Below are positions 12,734 to 22,829 of a stretch of 64,000 nucleotides of DNA, piece by piece. The notes beneath the pieces were generated by a model. That model was given only the letters and a program-made list of their open reading frames with translations, had not been told where the DNA came from and did no database searches. Numbering within the stretch: the first letter of the stretch is position 1; each line of letters starts with the position of its first letter. Source of the DNA: Romboutsia sp. CE17 (GTDB taxonomy: Bacteria > Bacillota > Clostridia > Peptostreptococcales > Peptostreptococcaceae); assembly GCF_012317385.1 (NCBI RefSeq), contig NZ_CP051144.1, positions 2,790,001 to 2,854,000 of the forward strand. The letters run 5' to 3'. A program made the translations under genes and the position numbers.

Positions 12734-13149
12734 TAGTTAAAAGCACTCAAAGCTCTATATATAAATGATAATAAAAGTATATATAGAGTTTTGAGTAATA
12801 AAAAAGGAAAATCATAAGTAGACGTAGAAATATAACTCAGATAAAATAGTAACAAAAATTCTAGATATTTCTCAGGAAATAATAGAATAAATACCAAGCT
12901 TTACGTTAAATAACTCATTAAAATAAGATAAATATACACTATAAAGTAAATAATAGTGTATAAATAGACTAACATCAAAATAAGTATTTACAAAACTAAA
13001 TATTAAGATAGTCGACTTACTTAAATATAGTTAAAACGTATAGCGGGAATGTTATATCATTTTAATTAAATTCACCACCTGCAATTATAAATAATTTTAA
13101 ATTTTTAGAAACAAAAATTTTGTATAAAAATTAAAAGGTAGGTGCTTGT
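12734..13149 (+). other. 416-bp intergenic region with two inverted repeats
   Basis: No credible gene. A long inverted repeat at 12745-12796 (ACTCAAAGCTCTATATATA and its near complement) just after pyc may end transcription but lacks a T-run. A perfect hairpin TATACACTAT/ATAGTGTATA lies at 12933-12962. The rest is AT-rich sequence of unknown role. Confidence 0.5.
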
Positions 13150-15078
13150 ATGAAAGTCTATGATAGTAACATGTTAAGAAACATTGCAATACTAGGTCAC
13201 AGTGGTTGTGGCAAAACAAATCTAATTGAAGCAATATCATATACATCAAACCTAACTAAAAAAATACCTAATCTAAATGACAAAGTAAATATGACTTACA
13301 GCATGAATCTGATACCAGTAGAGTACGGTAATTACAAGTTTAATTTATTAGATACTCCAGGTTATTTTGATTTTACTGGCGAAGTTATATCATCTCTAAG
13401 AGCTAGTGATGCTGCAGTAATAGTAATAGATGCAACAGCTCCTATTCAAGTTGGAACAGAAAAATCATTAGAACTAACAGAAAATATTCCTAAAATAATG
13501 TTTATAAATAAAATTGATAATGAAAAAGCACGATATAAAGATGCTATAGCAATGCTAAGAGAAAAATATGGAAACAAAATCGTACCTATGATAATTCCTA
13601 TATATAAAGATAAGAAATTTGTTAAGTTACATAATATATTTGAAAATATAGATGATTTAGATGGAGATTTTCAAGTGGAATCATTAGCAGTAAAAGAAGC
13701 ATTAATGGAGCTTATTGCAGAAACTGATGATGAGATTCTAGATAAATATTTCAGTGGAGAAGAGTTAAGTGCATTAGAAATAAAAAAAGGCATAATAATA
13801 GGTATGCAAAGAGGAGATATTATACCTGTAATATGTGGATCTACTATAAATAATATAGGAACAAAAGAAATATTAGAAACCGTATCATCTTACTTAGAAC
13901 CTAAATTCCAAGAAAATGAAAAACAATTTAAAGGATTAATATTTAAAACAATGGTAGACCCATTCAAAGGAAAAATATCATATTTAAAGATAACTCAAGG
14001 TGAGATATCTAAGGATATGGAAATATATAACTTGAAGAAATCAACAAAAGAAAAAATTGATAACCTATATACCATGAAAAAAGGTGAATTAGAAGAAGTA
14101 GAAAAAGCTGCATGTGGAGATATAGTTGTTCTTACTAAAGTTAATTCATTACAAACAGGAGATACTGTATCAATAAATAAAGAAGAGTCTTTATTAGAAG
14201 ATATTATATTACCGAAACCACAAATCTATTATGCTATAGTTCCTAAGAATAAAGGTGATGAAGAAAAAATAGGTTCAGCATTAAATAAAATTGTTGAAGA
14301 AGATCCAACTATAAAATGGTATAGAAATTCGGAAACAAAACAAGCTCTTATAGGTGGTCAAGGAGAGTTGCATATAAATTCGGTTAAAAATAAAATAAAA
14401 AGTAAATTTGGAGTGGATGTAGAGTTAGATGATCTTAAAGTTGCTTATAGAGAAACAATTAAAGGTGTAGCAGATGTACAAGGTAAGCATAAAAAGCAAT
14501 CAGGAGGACATGGACAGTATGGTGATGTAAGAATAAAATTTGAAAGAGGATCTTGTGATTTCGAATTCGGAGAAGAAGTTTTTGGAGGTTCAGTTCCTAA
14601 GCAATATATACCAGCTGTAGAGAAAGGTTTAAGAGATTCTATGGCAAAAGGAGTTTTAGCTGGATTCCCTGTTACTAATATAAAAGCTACTCTTTATGAT
14701 GGGTCTTATCATGATGTTGATTCATCTGAAATGGCATTTAAGATGGCGGCTAGTATAGCCTTTAAAAAAGGTATGCAAGAAGCTCAGCCAGTACTATTAG
14801 AACCAATAATGAAATTGAAGATAACTATTCCAGAAGAATATATGGGAGATGTTATGGGGGATATTAGTAAAAAAAGAGGTAGAATATTAGGAATGGAACC
14901 AGACGAAAGAGGTAAGCAAGTTATATATGCAGAAGCACCTCAAGCTGAAACTTTCAAATATGCTATAGATTTAAGATCAATGACTCAAGGTAGAGGATAC
15001 TTTGAAATGGAATTAGAAAAGTATGAAGAAGTTCCAAATATTATAGCAGAGAAAATAATAGAGGATGCTAATAATTAA
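13150..15078 (+). CDS. EF-G-like GTPase (divergent, EF-G2 type)
   Basis: The 642-residue protein has the EF-G architecture: a G domain with P-loop GHSGCGKT (16-23), DTPGY (68-72) and NKID (120-123), a beta-barrel domain, and domains III-V including the KQSGGHGQYGD signature of domain IV. It is shorter than the canonical FusA encoded at 44767. The RGITI segment of switch I is replaced, and the His that follows DTPG in FusA is Tyr72, so GTP turnover on the ribosome may differ. Such paralogues are known in many bacteria and their roles are mostly unclear. It stands alone, with its own terminator. Confidence 0.85.
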   Translation: MKVYDSNMLRNIAILGHSGCGKTNLIEAISYTSNLTKKIPNLNDKVNMTYSMNLIPVEYGNYKFNLLDTPGYFDFTGEVISSLRASDAAVIVIDATAPIQVGTEKSLELTENIPKIMFINKIDNEKARYKDAIAMLREKYGNKIVPMIIPIYKDKKFVKLHNIFENIDDLDGDFQVESLAVKEALMELIAETDDEILDKYFSGEELSALEIKKGIIIGMQRGDIIPVICGSTINNIGTKEILETVSSYLEPKFQENEKQFKGLIFKTMVDPFKGKISYLKITQGEISKDMEIYNLKKSTKEKIDNLYTMKKGELEEVEKAACGDIVVLTKVNSLQTGDTVSINKEESLLEDIILPKPQIYYAIVPKNKGDEEKIGSALNKIVEEDPTIKWYRNSETKQALIGGQGELHINSVKNKIKSKFGVDVELDDLKVAYRETIKGVADVQGKHKKQSGGHGQYGDVRIKFERGSCDFEFGEEVFGGSVPKQYIPAVEKGLRDSMAKGVLAGFPVTNIKATLYDGSYHDVDSSEMAFKMAASIAFKKGMQEAQPVLLEPIMKLKITIPEEYMGDVMGDISKKRGRILGMEPDERGKQVIYAEAPQAETFKYAIDLRSMTQGRGYFEMELEKYEEVPNIIAEKIIEDANN

Positions 15079-15084
15079 AATGCA

Positions 15085-15128
15085 AATTAAAGCTCTAGAA
15101 ATTTAATCTAGAGCTTTAATTATTTTTT
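15085..15128 (+). terminator. terminator after the EF-G-like gene
   Basis: AATTAAAGCTCTAGA pairs with TCTAGAGCTTTAATT, followed by TTTTTT. Confidence 0.88.
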
Positions 15129-15203
15129 AGTACAGACAGATATATGTATATATATGCATATAGTATAAATATATTTAAATTCAAGTAGAAGGGGGAAAGA
15201 TAT

Positions 15204-17657
15204 ATGTACTTCAATCGATTTACTCAACGGGCAAAAGCTGCAATAGATTTAGGTGTAGATTCAGCAAAGAGGTTAGGGCATAAAGTAGTAGGAAGTGAAC
15301 ATATACTTTTAGGCCTTCTTAAAGAACAGGAAGGTATTGCGGCAAAAGTACTTACAAAATTAGGTGTTACTGAAGAATATCTAGAATCAAAGATTATTGA
15401 ATTAGAAGGTAAAAATGAAGTTATTACTGAAGATGTTACATTAAGTCCAAGAACTAAGCAAATATTAGAACTTTCTGGAATGTTTGCTAATAAATTAAAA
15501 ACAAATTATATAGGAACAGAACATGTATTATTAGCAATAGCTCAAGAAGGAGAAGGGATTGGAATAAAAATATTAAATTATTCTGGTATAGTTCAAAGAG
15601 ATATAGTTCAATTAATAATAGAGATGATGGGAATAGAATCATATTCAGTTCAAGTAAGTAAAGAAAGTAGTTACACGAGCAACGAAGAGGTACCTACATC
15701 TAAGCTTTTAGATAAATATGGAAAAAACTTAACTCTATATGCAAAACAAAATAAACTAGATCCTGTCATAGGAAGAGAAAAAGAGATACAAAGAATAATT
15801 CAAATTTTAAGTAGAAGAACTAAAAATAACCCTGTTCTTATAGGAGATCCTGGTGTAGGAAAAACTGCAGTTGTTGAAGGTTTAGCTATAGATATAGCTG
15901 ATGGAAATATTCCTGATAGTTTAAGAAATAAATTACTATATACTTTAGATATGGGCAGCTTACTAGCTGGTGCAAAATATAGAGGTGAATTTGAAGAAAG
16001 AGTAAAACAAGTAGTTGATGAAGTAATTAAGCATGGAAATATAATACTGTTTATAGATGAAATGCATACTATGATAGGAGCTGGAGCCACAGGAGAAGGA
16101 TCAATAGATGCCTCAAATATATTAAAGCCAACTTTATCAAGAGGGGATATACAGATAATCGGTGCAACTACTATCGATGAATATAGAAAGCATGTAGAAA
16201 AAGATGCAGCACTAGAAAGAAGATTCCAACCAATATTGATAAATGAGCCTAGCAAAGAAGACTCAATAGAAATTTTAAAAGGTCTAAGAGATAAGTATGA
16301 AGCGCATCATAAGGTTAAGATAAGTGATGAAGCTATAGAGTCGGCTGTAGACTTATCAATAAGATATATCACAGATAGATATCTACCAGATAAAGCCATA
16401 GATATAATTGACGAAGCAGCATCTAAAGTTAGGTTAAAAGAAAATACACCTCCAATTAGTATAAAGGAATTAGAAGAAAAAATTGAAAGTATAGACAAAG
16501 AAAAAGAGGAGGCTATAAGAGGCCAAGATTTTGAAAAAGCAGCTAAGATTCGTGATGAAGAAGAAAAGCTTAAGCGAAAATTAGATAGTGTAAAAAAAGA
16601 GTGGAAGACATCATCCGCTAAAAATTATGAATTAGTAGATGCAGAGGTAGTTGCAGAAGTAGTTGCTTTGTGGACTGGAATACCAGTAAATAAAATAGTA
16701 GAAGAAGAAGCTAAAAAATTATTAAAGTTAGAAGAAATACTTCATGAAAGAGTTGTAGGTCAAAATGAAGCTGTAAATTCTATTTCTAAGGCGATAAGAA
16801 GATCAAGAGCAGGTCTTAAAGACCCTAATAGACCAATTGGATCATTTTTATTCTTAGGACCAACTGGAGTAGGTAAAACAGAACTAAGTAAGGCATTAGC
16901 AGAAGCTCATTTTGGAGATGAAAATCAAATAATTAGAATAGATATGTCAGAATATATGGAAAAACACTCAGTATCAAGAATGATAGGTTCGCCTCCGGGA
17001 TATATAGGACATGATGACGGAGGGCAATTAACTGAAAAGGTTAGAAAACAACCATATTCAGTAGTTCTATTTGATGAAATTGAAAAAGCACATCCAGATG
17101 TGTTCAATATACTACTACAAATATTAGACGAAGGTAGGTTAACTGACTCAAAGGGAAGAACTGTAGACTTTAAAAATACTATAATAATAATGACTTCAAA
17201 TGTAGGTGCTACAAAAATAAAACATCAGAGAACTTTAGGTTTTAGTACAGTAATTAATGAAGAAAAAGATAAAGATGAGTATGAGCAAATGAAAGAATGT
17301 ATAATGTTAGAATTGAAAAAGCAATTTAGACCAGAATTCTTGAATAGAATAGATGACATAATTGTATTTCATGCATTAAATGAAGGTCATATATCAAAAA
17401 TTGTAATTCTAATGACAAAACAAGTAATCAAAAGATTAAAAGAAATGGATATAGATTTAGAAATGAATGAAGATGCAATAAAGTTAATAGCTAAAGCTGG
17501 AATAGACTTAGAATACGGAGCGAGACCGTTAAAGAGAGCTATACAAAAAGAATTAGAAGATGAATTATCAGAAGCTATATTAAAAGGAGATATAAAATCA
17601 GGAGATTTTATAATAGCAAAAACTAAGAACAATAAAGTAGTTTTTGTAACAAAATAA
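15204..17657 (+). CDS. clpC: ATP-dependent Clp protease ATPase subunit ClpC
   Basis: ClpC is an AAA+ unfoldase that feeds proteins to ClpP. The 817 residues show a double Clp-N domain (about 1-145), a first ATPase with Walker A GDPGVGKT (214-221), a middle domain with a UVR-like motif (near DFEKAAKIRDEE), and a second ATPase with GPTGVGKT (552-559) and the Clp C-terminal domain. In many Firmicutes clpC is last in a ctsR-mcsA-mcsB-clpC operon; none of these three genes is here and no CtsR heptad repeat (GGTCAAA type) was seen upstream. The ribosome site is AGAAGGGGG. A terminator follows, so it is transcribed alone. Confidence 0.96.
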   Translation: MYFNRFTQRAKAAIDLGVDSAKRLGHKVVGSEHILLGLLKEQEGIAAKVLTKLGVTEEYLESKIIELEGKNEVITEDVTLSPRTKQILELSGMFANKLKTNYIGTEHVLLAIAQEGEGIGIKILNYSGIVQRDIVQLIIEMMGIESYSVQVSKESSYTSNEEVPTSKLLDKYGKNLTLYAKQNKLDPVIGREKEIQRIIQILSRRTKNNPVLIGDPGVGKTAVVEGLAIDIADGNIPDSLRNKLLYTLDMGSLLAGAKYRGEFEERVKQVVDEVIKHGNIILFIDEMHTMIGAGATGEGSIDASNILKPTLSRGDIQIIGATTIDEYRKHVEKDAALERRFQPILINEPSKEDSIEILKGLRDKYEAHHKVKISDEAIESAVDLSIRYITDRYLPDKAIDIIDEAASKVRLKENTPPISIKELEEKIESIDKEKEEAIRGQDFEKAAKIRDEEEKLKRKLDSVKKEWKTSSAKNYELVDAEVVAEVVALWTGIPVNKIVEEEAKKLLKLEEILHERVVGQNEAVNSISKAIRRSRAGLKDPNRPIGSFLFLGPTGVGKTELSKALAEAHFGDENQIIRIDMSEYMEKHSVSRMIGSPPGYIGHDDGGQLTEKVRKQPYSVVLFDEIEKAHPDVFNILLQILDEGRLTDSKGRTVDFKNTIIIMTSNVGATKIKHQRTLGFSTVINEEKDKDEYEQMKECIMLELKKQFRPEFLNRIDDIIVFHALNEGHISKIVILMTKQVIKRLKEMDIDLEMNEDAIKLIAKAGIDLEYGARPLKRAIQKELEDELSEAILKGDIKSGDFIIAKTKNNKVVFVTK

Positions 17658-17669
17658 TAGTAATATAAT

Positions 17670-17695
17670 AAGAGGAGGAAAAACTCCTCTTTTTT
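17670..17695 (+). terminator. terminator after clpC
   Basis: AAGAGGAG-GAAAAA-CTCCTCTT hairpin followed by a T-run. Confidence 0.9.
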
Positions 17696-17788
17696 ATATA
17701 ACTAAAATTTTTATTTAATATTTATATATTATTCCATGCAAATGTTAAAGTTATATAGTACAATAATATATTAAGGGTGATTTAAATA

Positions 17789-19162
17789 ATGGCAAAAATT
17801 AGAACAAAATATGTATGTCAGGGATGTGGATATGAAACTAGTAAATGGCTAGGGAAATGTCCAGAATGTACAAAATGGAATACATTCGTAGAAGAGATAG
17901 AGCAGAAAAATTCAAAAAAGGAAGTTTTTATAATAGATAAGTCTTCTTCAAGACCAATAAATATAAATGCTATAGAAACAAAGGAAGAAGAAAGGTTTTC
18001 TACTGAAATAGCAGAGCTAGATAGAGTTCTTGGAGGTGGGATAGTAAAAGGGTCATTGGTTCTTGTAGGAGGAGACCCTGGAATAGGAAAATCCACACTT
18101 TTAATACAAGTATCAAGCAATGTAGCTAATGCAGGAAAAAAAGTTTTATATATATCGGGAGAAGAATCTGAATCTCAAATAAAAATGAGAGCTAAAAGAT
18201 TAGGTATTAATTCCGATAATTTATATATATTCGCAGAAAATAATTTAAGTATAATAGAAGCAAATTTAGATAGTATAAATCCAGAGCTTATAATACTTGA
18301 CTCTATACAAACCGTATATAGCCCAGAAATAGCTTCAGCACCAGGTACTGTAAGCCAAATTAAAGAGGGAACTTCTAAATTTATGAAAATTTCCAAAAAA
18401 ATGGGTATATCTACTTTTGTAGTTGGACATGTAACAAAAGAGGGATCTTTAGCAGGGCCAAAGTTGTTAGAGCATATGGTGGATACTGTTATATACTTTG
18501 AAGGAGAAAGATATAACACATATAGATTAGTTAGAGCCGTTAAAAATAGATTTGGATCTACTAATGAGTTAGGTGTGTTTGAAATGAGAGATTTAGGTTT
18601 AGTAGAACTTGATAATCCATCAAAAGTGCTTATATCAGAAAAACCAAAAGATGTAGCAGGGTCAGTCATAATTTCTACTGTTGAAGGAACTAGACCAATG
18701 CTACTTGAGCTTCAAGCTTTGGTTTCACCTACTAGCTTTGGAATAGCAAAGAGAACTGCTACAGGTGTTGATTTTAACAGAGTAGCTTTACTTTTAGCAG
18801 TACTAGAAAAGCGTGTAGGGCTTCAAATACAAAATCAAGATGTATATATTAATGTAGTTGGAGGAATTAAAATAAATGAACCTTCTATAGACATGGGGAT
18901 AATAATTGCAGTAGCATCAAGCTTTAGAAATATTCCGGTATCAGAGGATGTTGTTGTTACAGGTGAGGTTGGATTAACAGGAGAAGTAAGAGCTGTTAGT
19001 TTTATAGAGAAAAGGATAGCTGAATGTAAAAAACTTGGATTTAAGAAAATGGTTATTCCTAGAAATAACTATGATGCAGTAAAAGAAATAAAAGGGATAG
19101 ATATTATTCCAGTAGATAATTTAAGGCAAGCAATCAATATAGTGCTAGGGGGGAATAAATAG
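17789..19162 (+). CDS. radA: DNA repair protein RadA
   Basis: RadA (Sms) is a RecA-like helicase that helps branch migration during recombinational repair. The 457 residues carry an N-terminal C4 zinc finger (CQGCGYETSKWLGKCPEC, about 11-28), Walker A GDPGIGKS (95-102), the RadA-specific KNRFG motif (252-256) and a C-terminal Lon-like domain. It is followed after only two bases by disA, a pairing known from many Firmicutes in which RadA and DisA are functionally linked. Translation of the two is probably coupled. Confidence 0.97.
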   Translation: MAKIRTKYVCQGCGYETSKWLGKCPECTKWNTFVEEIEQKNSKKEVFIIDKSSSRPININAIETKEEERFSTEIAELDRVLGGGIVKGSLVLVGGDPGIGKSTLLIQVSSNVANAGKKVLYISGEESESQIKMRAKRLGINSDNLYIFAENNLSIIEANLDSINPELIILDSIQTVYSPEIASAPGTVSQIKEGTSKFMKISKKMGISTFVVGHVTKEGSLAGPKLLEHMVDTVIYFEGERYNTYRLVRAVKNRFGSTNELGVFEMRDLGLVELDNPSKVLISEKPKDVAGSVIISTVEGTRPMLLELQALVSPTSFGIAKRTATGVDFNRVALLLAVLEKRVGLQIQNQDVYINVVGGIKINEPSIDMGIIIAVASSFRNIPVSEDVVVTGEVGLTGEVRAVSFIEKRIAECKKLGFKKMVIPRNNYDAVKEIKGIDIIPVDNLRQAINIVLGGNK

Positions 19163-19164
19163 TA

Positions 19165-20235
19165 ATGGATAATTTCCTAAGCAATAAAGAGTTATTACAA
19201 GCATTAAAAATGATATCTCCAGGAACTCAACTAAGACAAGGATTAGATAATGTACTAAAAGCTAAGACTGGTGGACTTATTGTAATAGCTAGCAATGAAG
19301 AGATAATGAATGTAGTGGATGGTGGTTTTGCAATAAATGCAGAGTATTCACCTGCATATGTTTATGAGTTAGCCAAAATGGATGGAGCTATAGTTATTAG
19401 TGGAGATACAAAAAAAATATTATATGCTAATGCACAATTAATACCAGACTACTCTATTCCTACTTCTGAAACAGGAACTAGACATAGGACTGCTGAAAGA
19501 GTAGCTAAGCAAACAGGTGCTATTGTTATAGCGATTTCTCAAAGGAGAAACATAATAACAGTTTATCAAGGAGATTATAAATATGTAGTAGAAGAAATAT
19601 CTAAAATATTTACTAAAGCTAACCAAGCAATACAAACTCTAGAAAAATATAAGGCAGTTCTAGACCAAGCTGTAATGAGTTTAAATGCATTGGAGTTTAA
19701 AGATATGGTTACTATTTATGATGTTGCTTTAGTTATACAAAAGATGGAAATGGTAATGAGAATAACTAACATAATAGAAAATTATGTGGTAGAATTAGGT
19801 GTAGAAGGTAATTTAGTTAGTATGCAGTTAGAGGAGTTAATGGGTACTACAAGAATAGACCAAAAACTAATATTTAAAGATTACAAAAGAGACGAATTAG
19901 GAATAAAAGATTTTAATAAGAAAATGAGAAGTTTAAGTGATGAAGAATTAATTGACTTGGCTAATATGGCAAGAATATTAGGGTATAGTGGATTCTCTGA
20001 AAGTATGGATATGGCCATAAGACCAAGGGGATATAGAATATTAAATAAAATACACAGGTTACCAGCAACAATAATAGAAAATTTAGTTAATTATTTTGAT
20101 AATTTCCAAGAGATAGTAAGAGCTTCTATAGAAGAGTTAGATGAAGTTGAAGGCATAGGAGAAATAAGAGCAACTTATATAAAAAATGGTCTTATAAAAA
20201 TGCAACAGTTAGTATTATTAGATAGACATATATAA
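19165..20235 (+). CDS. disA: DNA integrity scanning diadenylate cyclase DisA
   Basis: DisA makes c-di-AMP from two ATP and scans DNA for branched structures. The 356 residues include the DAC domain with its catalytic DGA (73-75) and RHR (106-108) motifs, a helical linker, and C-terminal helix-hairpin-helix DNA-binding motifs (near ELDEVEGIGEIRA). Length is normal. The ATG begins two bases after the radA stop and its ribosome site (GGGGGG) lies in the last radA codons. Confidence 0.97.
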   Translation: MDNFLSNKELLQALKMISPGTQLRQGLDNVLKAKTGGLIVIASNEEIMNVVDGGFAINAEYSPAYVYELAKMDGAIVISGDTKKILYANAQLIPDYSIPTSETGTRHRTAERVAKQTGAIVIAISQRRNIITVYQGDYKYVVEEISKIFTKANQAIQTLEKYKAVLDQAVMSLNALEFKDMVTIYDVALVIQKMEMVMRITNIIENYVVELGVEGNLVSMQLEELMGTTRIDQKLIFKDYKRDELGIKDFNKKMRSLSDEELIDLANMARILGYSGFSESMDMAIRPRGYRILNKIHRLPATIIENLVNYFDNFQEIVRASIEELDEVEGIGEIRATYIKNGLIKMQQLVLLDRHI

Positions 20236-20255
20236 AATATATTACAAATTTGTTG

Positions 20256-20285
20256 TTGAAAATAAGTAAGAATCTGGAATATAAT
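20256..20285 (+). promoter_or_regulatory. promoter of yacL
   Basis: TTGAAA at 20256-20261 and TATAAT at 20280-20285 with an 18-base spacer, 35 bases before the start codon. Confidence 0.6.
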
Positions 20286-20320
20286 AAAAAAAATTAAAGG
20301 AATAATTAGGGGGTGAAATT

Positions 20321-21415
20321 TTGATACGAAAAATAATAAGAGCATTAATAGGAATTGCTGGTTTTGTATTAGGATTTACTACGTACTTAGCATTAATGAA
20401 GGACTTTGAAGTATTAGCATTTGGTAGTGATATACGTGGTTTTATAATATCAATAGGATTAGGTATAGTACTAGCATTTGTATTTTATAAATTAGAGCCA
20501 TGGGTTGTAAATAAAACAAAAGAATTAGTTAAAGCAGTGGATACAGAGATGGCAAAATATCCACAAACAGATATATTATTAGGTGCAATCGGACTTATAG
20601 TAGGATTAGTAATAGCATACTTAATAAGTGGACTTATAAGCATGATAGTTAGAATACCGCTAATAAGTGGAATACTGTCATTAATTACATATATATTTAT
20701 GGGATATTTCGGAATAAGATTTTCTCTTAAAAGTAGAGATGACCTATTTAATATAAATAAATTAAGTAGACTATCAACAAGCATAAAAGAAAAAGGTAGT
20801 AAAAAAGATGTTAATAAAGGGATACCTGTAAAAGTCTTAGATACAAGTGTTATAATAGATGGAAGAATTTCTGATATTTGTAAAACTGGATTTATAGAAG
20901 GAAAACTTATAATACCTAAATTTGTATTAAATGAGCTTCAACATATAGCGGATTCTTCAGATGATTTAAAAAGAGTTAGAGGAAGAAGGGGTCTTGATAT
21001 ATTAAATATAATCCAAAAAGAGTTAGACATAGAGGTTGAAATTAGTGAAACAGACTTTGAAGATATTCCAGAAGTTGATAGTAAATTATTAAAATTAGCG
21101 CAAGTTCTAAATGGTAAAGTGGTTACTAATGATTATAATTTAAATAAGGTTGCACAGTTCCAAGGTGTAGAAGTATTAAATATAAATGAATTAGCTAATG
21201 CTATAAAACCAGTCGCAATACCAGGGGAAGAAATGATTGCGCAGGTTGTAAAAGAAGGAAAAGAAGCTAATCAAGGTATAGCATACTTAGATGATGGAAC
21301 TATGATAGTTGTTGATGGTGGTAGAAAGCATATTGGTGAAACTATAAGAGTACTAGTTACATCTGTACTTCAGACACCAGCAGGTAGAATGATATTTGGA
21401 AAACCTAAAAATTAA
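20321..21415 (+). CDS. yacL: membrane PIN/TRAM-domain protein (YacL family)
   Basis: This 364-residue protein has about four hydrophobic segments in its first 130 residues, then a PIN-like nuclease domain beginning at [11 protein letters not shown] (about 172-182, with D174 as a likely acidic metal ligand) and a C-terminal TRAM RNA-binding domain (about 290-350). This is the order of Firmicute YacL, sometimes called PilT-like. Its substrate is not established; the domains suggest a membrane-bound RNA nuclease. The start is TTG at 20321, supported by GGGGGTG ten bases upstream. A promoter precedes it and a terminator follows. Confidence 0.88.
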   Translation: MIRKIIRALIGIAGFVLGFTTYLALMKDFEVLAFGSDIRGFIISIGLGIVLAFVFYKLEPWVVNKTKELVKAVDTEMAKYPQTDILLGAIGLIVGLVIAYLISGLISMIVRIPLISGILSLITYIFMGYFGIRFSLKSRDDLFNINKLSRLSTSIKEKGSKKDVNKGIPVKVLDTSVIIDGRISDICKTGFIEGKLIIPKFVLNELQHIADSSDDLKRVRGRRGLDILNIIQKELDIEVEISETDFEDIPEVDSKLLKLAQVLNGKVVTNDYNLNKVAQFQGVEVLNINELANAIKPVAIPGEEMIAQVVKEGKEANQGIAYLDDGTMIVVDGGRKHIGETIRVLVTSVLQTPAGRMIFGKPKN

Positions 21416-21427
21416 ATTAAAACTTAT

Positions 21428-21477
21428 AAGAGTTATCTTAAGATAATCATAGTATTCTTAATATAACTCTTTTTTTA
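21428..21477 (+). terminator. terminator after yacL
   Basis: AAGAGTTAT and ATAACTCTT form the base of a longer imperfect stem, followed by seven T. Confidence 0.75.
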
Positions 21478-21486
21478 ATATTATAT

Positions 21487-21515
21487 TTCAAAAATATAGA
21501 TAATTAATATATAAT
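21487..21515 (+). promoter_or_regulatory. promoter of ispD-ispF
   Basis: TTCAAA at 21487-21492 and TATAAT at 21510-21515, 17-base spacer. The hexamers equal those of the pyc promoter. Confidence 0.6.
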
Positions 21516-21560
21516 GAATCAAGTGATATGGCTTAGAGTAAAATTTTAAGAGGTGGAATA

Positions 21561-22247
21561 ATGAATAGTGTTATAATTGTAGCTGCTGGTAGTGGAAAAA
21601 GAATGAATATGGGCATAAATAAACAGTTTATAAAGTTAAATAAAAAAGAAATAATAGCTCATACAATAGAGGCTTTCTATAAAAATAAAAATATAGATGA
21701 GATAATCGTTTGTATAAAAAAAGAAGAGGAAGAATTATTCAAAAAAGAAATTATAGACAAAAATAAATTTAAAAATATAAAGATAGCCTATGGTGGAAAA
21801 GAAAGGCAAGATTCTATATATAATGGATTAAGAAAATTAAGTAATGAGTGTAATATAGTGTTAATACATGATGGTGCAAGGCCATTTGTAGATGATAGAA
21901 TTATAAATGAGTCAATATCCACTGCAATGGAAAAAAAAGCTGTTGTTGTAGGGACTCCAGTAAAAGATACTATTAAGATTGTAAATGATGGTAATATAGA
22001 AGGAACACCTAGTAGAGCGACTTTATGGTCAGCTCAAACACCTCAAACATTTGAATATAATTTGATAATTAGGGCATATGATGAAGCATATAAAAATAAT
22101 TACTATGGAACAGATGATTCTATGTTAGTTGAAAATATAGGCCAAAAGGTGACTATGATAATGGGCTCTTATGACAATATAAAGATTACAAGTCCAGAAG
22201 ATATTGGAATTGGGGAACAAATATTAAATTCAAAAAAGAATAGATAG
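21561..22247 (+). CDS. ispD: 2-C-methyl-D-erythritol 4-phosphate cytidylyltransferase IspD
   Basis: IspD joins CTP and methylerythritol 4-phosphate in the MEP pathway of isoprenoid synthesis. The 228 residues show the nucleotide-binding start AAGSGKRM (8-15), the conserved DGARPF segment (about 107-112) and PVKDTIK, all typical of the family, and normal length. IspF, a later enzyme of the same pathway, follows after 27 bases. A promoter lies upstream, so the two form an operon. Confidence 0.95.
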   Translation: MNSVIIVAAGSGKRMNMGINKQFIKLNKKEIIAHTIEAFYKNKNIDEIIVCIKKEEEELFKKEIIDKNKFKNIKIAYGGKERQDSIYNGLRKLSNECNIVLIHDGARPFVDDRIINESISTAMEKKAVVVGTPVKDTIKIVNDGNIEGTPSRATLWSAQTPQTFEYNLIIRAYDEAYKNNYYGTDDSMLVENIGQKVTMIMGSYDNIKITSPEDIGIGEQILNSKKNR

Positions 22248-22274
22248 TATATATTTATAATTAGGAGTGATAAT

Positions 22275-22754
22275 ATGAGAATAGGTATAGGATACGATGT
22301 TCATAAATTAGTAGAAGGAAGAGATCTAATAATAGGCGGAGTTAATGTTCCACATGAAAAAGGGTTATTAGGACATTCAGATGCAGATGTATTAACTCAT
22401 GCAGTAATGGATTCTATATTAGGAGCACTAGCATTAGGTGATATTGGTAAGCATTTCCCTGATACAGCCCCAGAATATAAAGGTGCAGATAGCATAAAAT
22501 TATTAGAATATGTAAATAATCTAATAAAAGAAAAGGGTTATAAAGTAAATAATATAGATTGTACAATAATAGCCCAAAGTCCTAAAATGGCACCTTATAT
22601 AAAAAACATGAGAGAAAATTTTGCTTTAGCTTTAGATACAGATATAGAAAATATAAATGTAAAAGCAACAACAGAAGAAGGGTTAGGATTCACAGGTTCT
22701 AAAGAAGGTATATCAGCTCAAAGTGTATGTACAATTGTTAAAGTTGACAAGTAA
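22275..22754 (+). CDS. ispF: 2-C-methyl-D-erythritol 2,4-cyclodiphosphate synthase IspF
   Basis: IspF closes the cyclodiphosphate ring in the MEP pathway. The 159 residues include the metal ligands D8, H10 and H42 in GYDVHKL and [11 protein letters not shown], and the [10 protein letters not shown] stretch near the C terminus. Length is normal for this trimeric enzyme. It is the second gene after ispD, with TAGGAG before the ATG. Confidence 0.96.
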   Translation: MRIGIGYDVHKLVEGRDLIIGGVNVPHEKGLLGHSDADVLTHAVMDSILGALALGDIGKHFPDTAPEYKGADSIKLLEYVNNLIKEKGYKVNNIDCTIIAQSPKMAPYIKNMRENFALALDTDIENINVKATTEEGLGFTGSKEGISAQSVCTIVKVDK

Positions 22755-22829
22755 TATTAAATAATATATTATTATGAATAGATTAAATTCAGGAATATAA
22801 ACAATATAGTTAATAACATAAATTGCGAT

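Noticed and set aside
12526-12897. 123-codon frame on the minus strand at the pyc end
   Set aside because: It covers the biotinyl domain coding sequence and has no start signal; it is a shadow of pyc.
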